Source of the DNA: an uncultured Alphaproteobacteria bacterium
GTDB lineage: Bacteria > Pseudomonadota > Alphaproteobacteria > Puniceispirillales > UBA1172
Length of the DNA: 7,641 nucleotides
Assembly: GCA_937952245.1 (NCBI GenBank)
Contig: CALFYS010000008.1
Coordinates: 1-7,641, forward strand
Direction of reading: 5' to 3'
Part shown: one piece after another, positions 5,861 to 7,641 of the stretch
Numbering within the stretch: position 1 is the first letter of the stretch
How the letters are laid out: the number at the start of each line of letters is the position of its first letter
Position numbers and translations under genes: made by a program
Notes under the pieces: generated by a model
Told to the model about the DNA's origin: nothing
Databases searched by the model: none
The model's input: only the letters and a program-made list of their open reading frames with translations

Positions 5861-6679
5861 CTATTTGCCAAGTTCCTTTGAACGATCCCGCGCGGCAATC
5901 ACCGCTTTGGCCATCAAATTATGCAGGCCATTTTCATCCATCAGAACATCAAGGGCGGCTTGGGTGGTGCCATTGGGGCTGGTTACATTAATGCGCAACT
6001 GGCTTGCCGATTGGTCACTTTCTTCCATTAAATCCGCCGCTCCACCGATGGTGGCAGCCGCCAGTTTTGCCGCCAATTCAGGCTTCAGCCCCGCCGTGAT
6101 GGCGGCGCTTTCCAAAGCCTCGCGCATCAAAAACACATAAGCCGGACCAGAACCTGAAACCGCGGTCACCACATCCATATCGGCTTCATCATCAAGGTCA
6201 ACAACGTCACCGATCACCGCCATCATGCGGCGGGTCAGGGCGGTCATCTCCGGTGAGACCGCTTGATCAAAAATCATCGCCGTGATGCCTTTTCCAATCG
6301 CCGCCGGCGTGTTTGGCATGGTTCGGATAATCGGCTGGCTCTCCCCCAAATGATCTTTTAAACTCTGCATGGTGATGCCAGCGGCGATCGACAAAAACAC
6401 CGTGTCATCATGGCTGATCGCCTTCAGGCTGGGCAGAGCATCGGGCAACATTTGCGGTTTCATGGCCAGCACAATCAAGTCAGGTTGAGCGCCCTCACCC
6501 CAATCATGATCATCAAGGGATTTTAGCGCCACCACCCGATCATCACGGCAGGCGATATGCCCATCATCCAGCATCGGGTCAAGAACAGTGAAATCCAGCC
6601 CGTCATCCAATTGCGCCAACCAGCCCTCAAGCATGGCTGATCCCATTTTGCCGCATCCTGCAAGAAGGATTCTCGTCAT
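5861..6679 (-). CDS. proC: Pyrroline-5-carboxylate reductase ProC
   Basis: ProC catalyses the last step of proline synthesis, NAD(P)H-dependent reduction of 1-pyrroline-5-carboxylate, in the cytoplasm as an oligomer. The 272-residue length is typical. The N-terminal Rossmann motif is LLAGCGKMGSAM (5-16). MPNTP at 121-125 is the conserved active-site segment, and AVSGSGPAYVF (173-183) begins the C-terminal helical dimerisation domain. The family signature reads RINVTSPNGTTQAAL (229-243), with Asn in place of the more common Gly in SPGGTT. The start at 6679 gives the glycine-rich motif at its usual position. Only a weak ribosome-binding site is visible (GGATA on the minus strand). It follows the YbjN-like gene after 46 nt and precedes the COQ9-like gene by 43 nt, consistent with one transcript. 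Confidence 0.95.
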   Translation of the reverse strand: MTRILLAGCGKMGSAMLEGWLAQLDDGLDFTVLDPMLDDGHIACRDDRVVALKSLDDHDWGEGAQPDLIVLAMKPQMLPDALPSLKAISHDDTVFLSIAAGITMQSLKDHLGESQPIIRTMPNTPAAIGKGITAMIFDQAVSPEMTALTRRMMAVIGDVVDLDDEADMDVVTAVSGSGPAYVFLMREALESAAITAGLKPELAAKLAAATIGGAADLMEESDQSASQLRINVTSPNGTTQAALDVLMDENGLHNLMAKAVIAARDRSKELGK

Positions 6680-6725
6680 GGTGTATCCATTCGTTTGTGA
6701 TTAATCGTTATTGATATAAATCAGT

Positions 6726-7229
6726 TTACGCTGAACCAAGGGTTTCCATCAATGCTGTCGTTGACGCGGTTTCCGCGCTGACAACACCGGTGGCGATCTG
6801 GAAAAACGCCGGATAAGCCCGCTCGCATTCCCCAAGGGTCATATCAATCAAATCTTCGATCTGTTCAGGGGTCGCGCCGCCTGTCCCGCGAAGAAGCAAG
6901 TTATGGCGGAACACAACACCGCCGTCGTCTTCGATCAAATCGAAATGCCCCATCCAGATATTTTGGTTCAATCGACTCAACACCCGGCGGGCTTCGTCCA
7001 TTTGCTGATCAATAATGAAAATATCAAGCCCAACATTAATATGCAGGGCGCTGAATTGATCCTGCCACGTCAGCGTCAAGGAATAATCAGACCATTTGCC
7101 CGGCACTTCCACGGAAACTTCATGGGGACTGGCATGGTGCAACCGCCAATCATTGGCATCAACAAAACCCTGCACCAATTCAATGGGGTGGCCGAGGGGG
7201 GCTGATTGTGATGGGGCGCGTACCTGCAT
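6726..7229 (-). CDS. YbjN-domain protein of unknown function
   Basis: This 167-residue soluble protein matches the YbjN family, a fold related to type III secretion chaperones. Its biochemical role is not established; E. coli YbjN affects motility and stress phenotypes. Recognisable segments are HPIELVQGFVDANDWRLHHA (14-33), the beta-sheet stretch with WSDYSLTLTWQ (46-56), ALHINVGLDIFI (61-72), and MDEARRVLSRLNQNIWMGHF (77-96), where the LNxxxxxGxF pattern is typical. A C-terminal helix follows (EQIEDLIDMTLGECERAYPAF, 122-142). No signal peptide or membrane segment is visible. The start at 7229 is preferred over the in-frame ATG at 7259 because AAGGAG (7241-7236) lies 6 nt upstream of it. The gene leads the minus-strand ybjN-proC-COQ9-csaA group; linkage of ybjN-like genes to proC is common in Alphaproteobacteria as I recall. 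Confidence 0.85.
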   Translation of the reverse strand: MQVRAPSQSAPLGHPIELVQGFVDANDWRLHHASPHEVSVEVPGKWSDYSLTLTWQDQFSALHINVGLDIFIIDQQMDEARRVLSRLNQNIWMGHFDLIEDDGGVVFRHNLLLRGTGGATPEQIEDLIDMTLGECERAYPAFFQIATGVVSAETASTTALMETLGSA

Positions 7230-7235
7230 TGGAAT

Positions 7236-7241
7236 CTCCTT
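7236..7241 (-). promoter_or_regulatory. Strong ribosome-binding site deciding the YbjN-like start
   Basis: AAGGAG on the minus strand lies 6 nt before the ATG at 7229. The alternative ATG at 7259 would place this sequence inside the coding region and add ten Lys-rich residues not expected in the family. Confidence 0.75.
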
Positions 7242-7410
7242 ATCTTTATTTTTGACCAAGAGACCCTGAATTGTAAAACACTATATTTAGTAGGTGAGTG
7301 ATGCGCTAAACACATAATTTTGTGGAATCCGCGCAAATCGTTAGATTCTGGCGATTCACCCCTTCAGCCTCTTTTAAAACCGATTTGATAAAAAATTTCC
7401 TCACACCCCC

Positions 7411-7445
7411 TGCCGCCATCGGTTTGACGGTTTTGCCGCCATCGG
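7411..7445. repeat. 12-bp direct repeat TGCCGCCATCGG, two copies
   Basis: TGCCGCCATCGG occurs identically at 7411-7422 and 7434-7445, a period of 23 bp. The copies lie in non-coding DNA just before a GC-rich hairpin whose left arm begins in the second copy. Function unknown. Confidence 0.6.
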
Positions 7446-7459
7446 GCGATGATTCGCCC
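7444..7459. repeat. GC-rich hairpin GGGCGA-TGAT-TCGCCC
   Basis: A perfect 6-bp stem (7444-7449 with 7454-7459) closes a 4-nt loop. Three further pairs (7441-7443 with 7463-7465) are possible across a 3-nt bulge. No T tract follows directly on either strand, so this is not a clear intrinsic terminator. It could be part of a processed leader, a protein site or chance. Confidence 0.45.
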
Positions 7460-7500
7460 ACCGATTCTCCGCAATATTTTCTTTTGGAAAGGGCGATGCG

Positions 7501-7554
7501 GGATTGGCATAAGGGATTGCCATGTGGGTATTGGCATGGGGGAATGCCATCAGG
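7501..7554. repeat. 27-bp tandem repeat, two imperfect copies
   Basis: Copies at 7501-7527 and 7528-7554 agree at 21 of 27 positions. Each copy is itself built from two related half-units: GGATTGGCATAAG and GGATTGCCATGTGG in the first, GTATTGGCATGGG and GGAATGCCATCAGG in the second. GGCAT and GCCAT therefore alternate, giving four similar sites every 13-14 bp with internal inverted symmetry (TGGCAT at 7532-7537 pairs with ATGCCA at 7544-7549). Because 27 is a multiple of three, spurious frames on both strands show a 9-residue repeat. Confidence 0.7.
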
Positions 7555-7641
7555 TATGATAGAAGAACTCCAACATTCCCGATCACAACCCTAACCATGC
7601 TGAACTTATCCCTAGATCAAACGTTTGAGATCACCACAGCG

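Larger units (their letters stand above)
7242..7641. other. Gene-poor region upstream of the YbjN-like gene, running to the window edge
   Basis: No convincing gene lies in this 400-bp stretch. It should contain the promoter of the minus-strand operon: TATAGT (7285-7280) and TACAAT nearby are possible -10 elements, but neither has a good -35. Direct repeats, a hairpin and a 27-bp tandem repeat occupy 7411-7554. At the right edge two possibilities stay open: a plus-strand gene starting at the ATG at 7597 (MLNLSLDQTFEITTA, no Shine-Dalgarno), or the tail of a minus-strand gene ending at a TAG at 7614-7612 (last residues RCGDLKRLI). Neither can be confirmed from so few codons. Confidence 0.5.

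Noticed and set aside
5818..5898. Longer COQ9-like protein starting at 5898
   Set aside because: It would overlap the proC end, and the added residues look like non-coding sequence; GAAGG precedes the ATG at 5817.
7505..7547. Possible sigma-54 promoters, TGGCAT followed by TTGC or ATGC
   Set aside because: The GG and GC dinucleotides are separated by 11 nt in both copies rather than the required 10, and the -24 element lacks the usual TGGCAC.
7322..7594. Open frame of 90 codons on the plus strand in the right-hand gene-poor region
   Set aside because: No ribosome-binding site and no recognisable family. Its composition looks random, and its 9-residue repeat is explained by the 27-bp DNA repeat.
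7401..7598. Open frame of 65 codons on the minus strand over the same repeats
   Set aside because: Its 9-residue repeat (MAFPHANTH, MAIPYANPA) mirrors the DNA repeat, and there is no start signal or family similarity.

Overview
The window reads as a compact stretch of alphaproteobacterial chromosome made almost entirely of housekeeping and regulatory genes. The lineage call is an inference from gene content: an IlvE carrying the alphaproteobacterial GLYMICTMSKHEAE-type core, a PetP-like MarR protein followed by a PetR/OmpR-like response regulator, a COQ9-family protein (ubiquinone synthesis), and a ybjN-proC cluster. The sequence does not identify a genus; a Rhodospirillales or SAR116-like marine group is possible. 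I see no tRNA or rRNA gene, insertion sequence, CRISPR array, prophage gene or obvious horizontally acquired block.

Layout. (1) Positions 1-1062, plus strand: the 3' end of moeA, then moaD and moaE, overlapping or 1 nt apart. This is a translationally coupled molybdopterin operon. (2) ilvE on the minus strand converges on moaE; the short gap and the ilvE end contain overlapping inverted repeats. (3) A 96-bp divergent control region separates ilvE from a plus-strand signalling cluster: petP-like MarR regulator, petR-like response regulator and, after a 108-bp gap, an EnvZ-like membrane histidine kinase. (4) Converging on the kinase is a minus-strand operon in the transcribed order ybjN-like, proC, COQ9-like, csaA. 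(5) From 7230 to the right edge is a gene-poor stretch of about 410 bp. It holds short direct repeats, a GC-rich hairpin and a two-copy 27-bp tandem repeat.

How the parts fit. MoaD and MoaE form molybdopterin synthase and MoeA inserts molybdate into the product. The two-component pair probably senses an envelope signal and controls transcription through the OmpR-type regulator; the MarR gene lies just upstream on the same transcript. In Rhodobacter, petP/petR are linked to cytochrome bc1 expression, but no bc1 genes are visible here. ProC makes proline, CsaA is a tRNA-binding-fold protein proposed to act as a chaperone, COQ9 supports ubiquinone synthesis, and the YbjN-like protein has no firm function.

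I found no convincing new biological system. The observations most worth checking are the organisation of the ilvE/petP control region, the adjacent kinase as candidate partner for PetR, the overlapping hairpins at the ilvE end, the moaD glycine codons that double as the moaE ribosome-binding site, and the repeats at the right edge.
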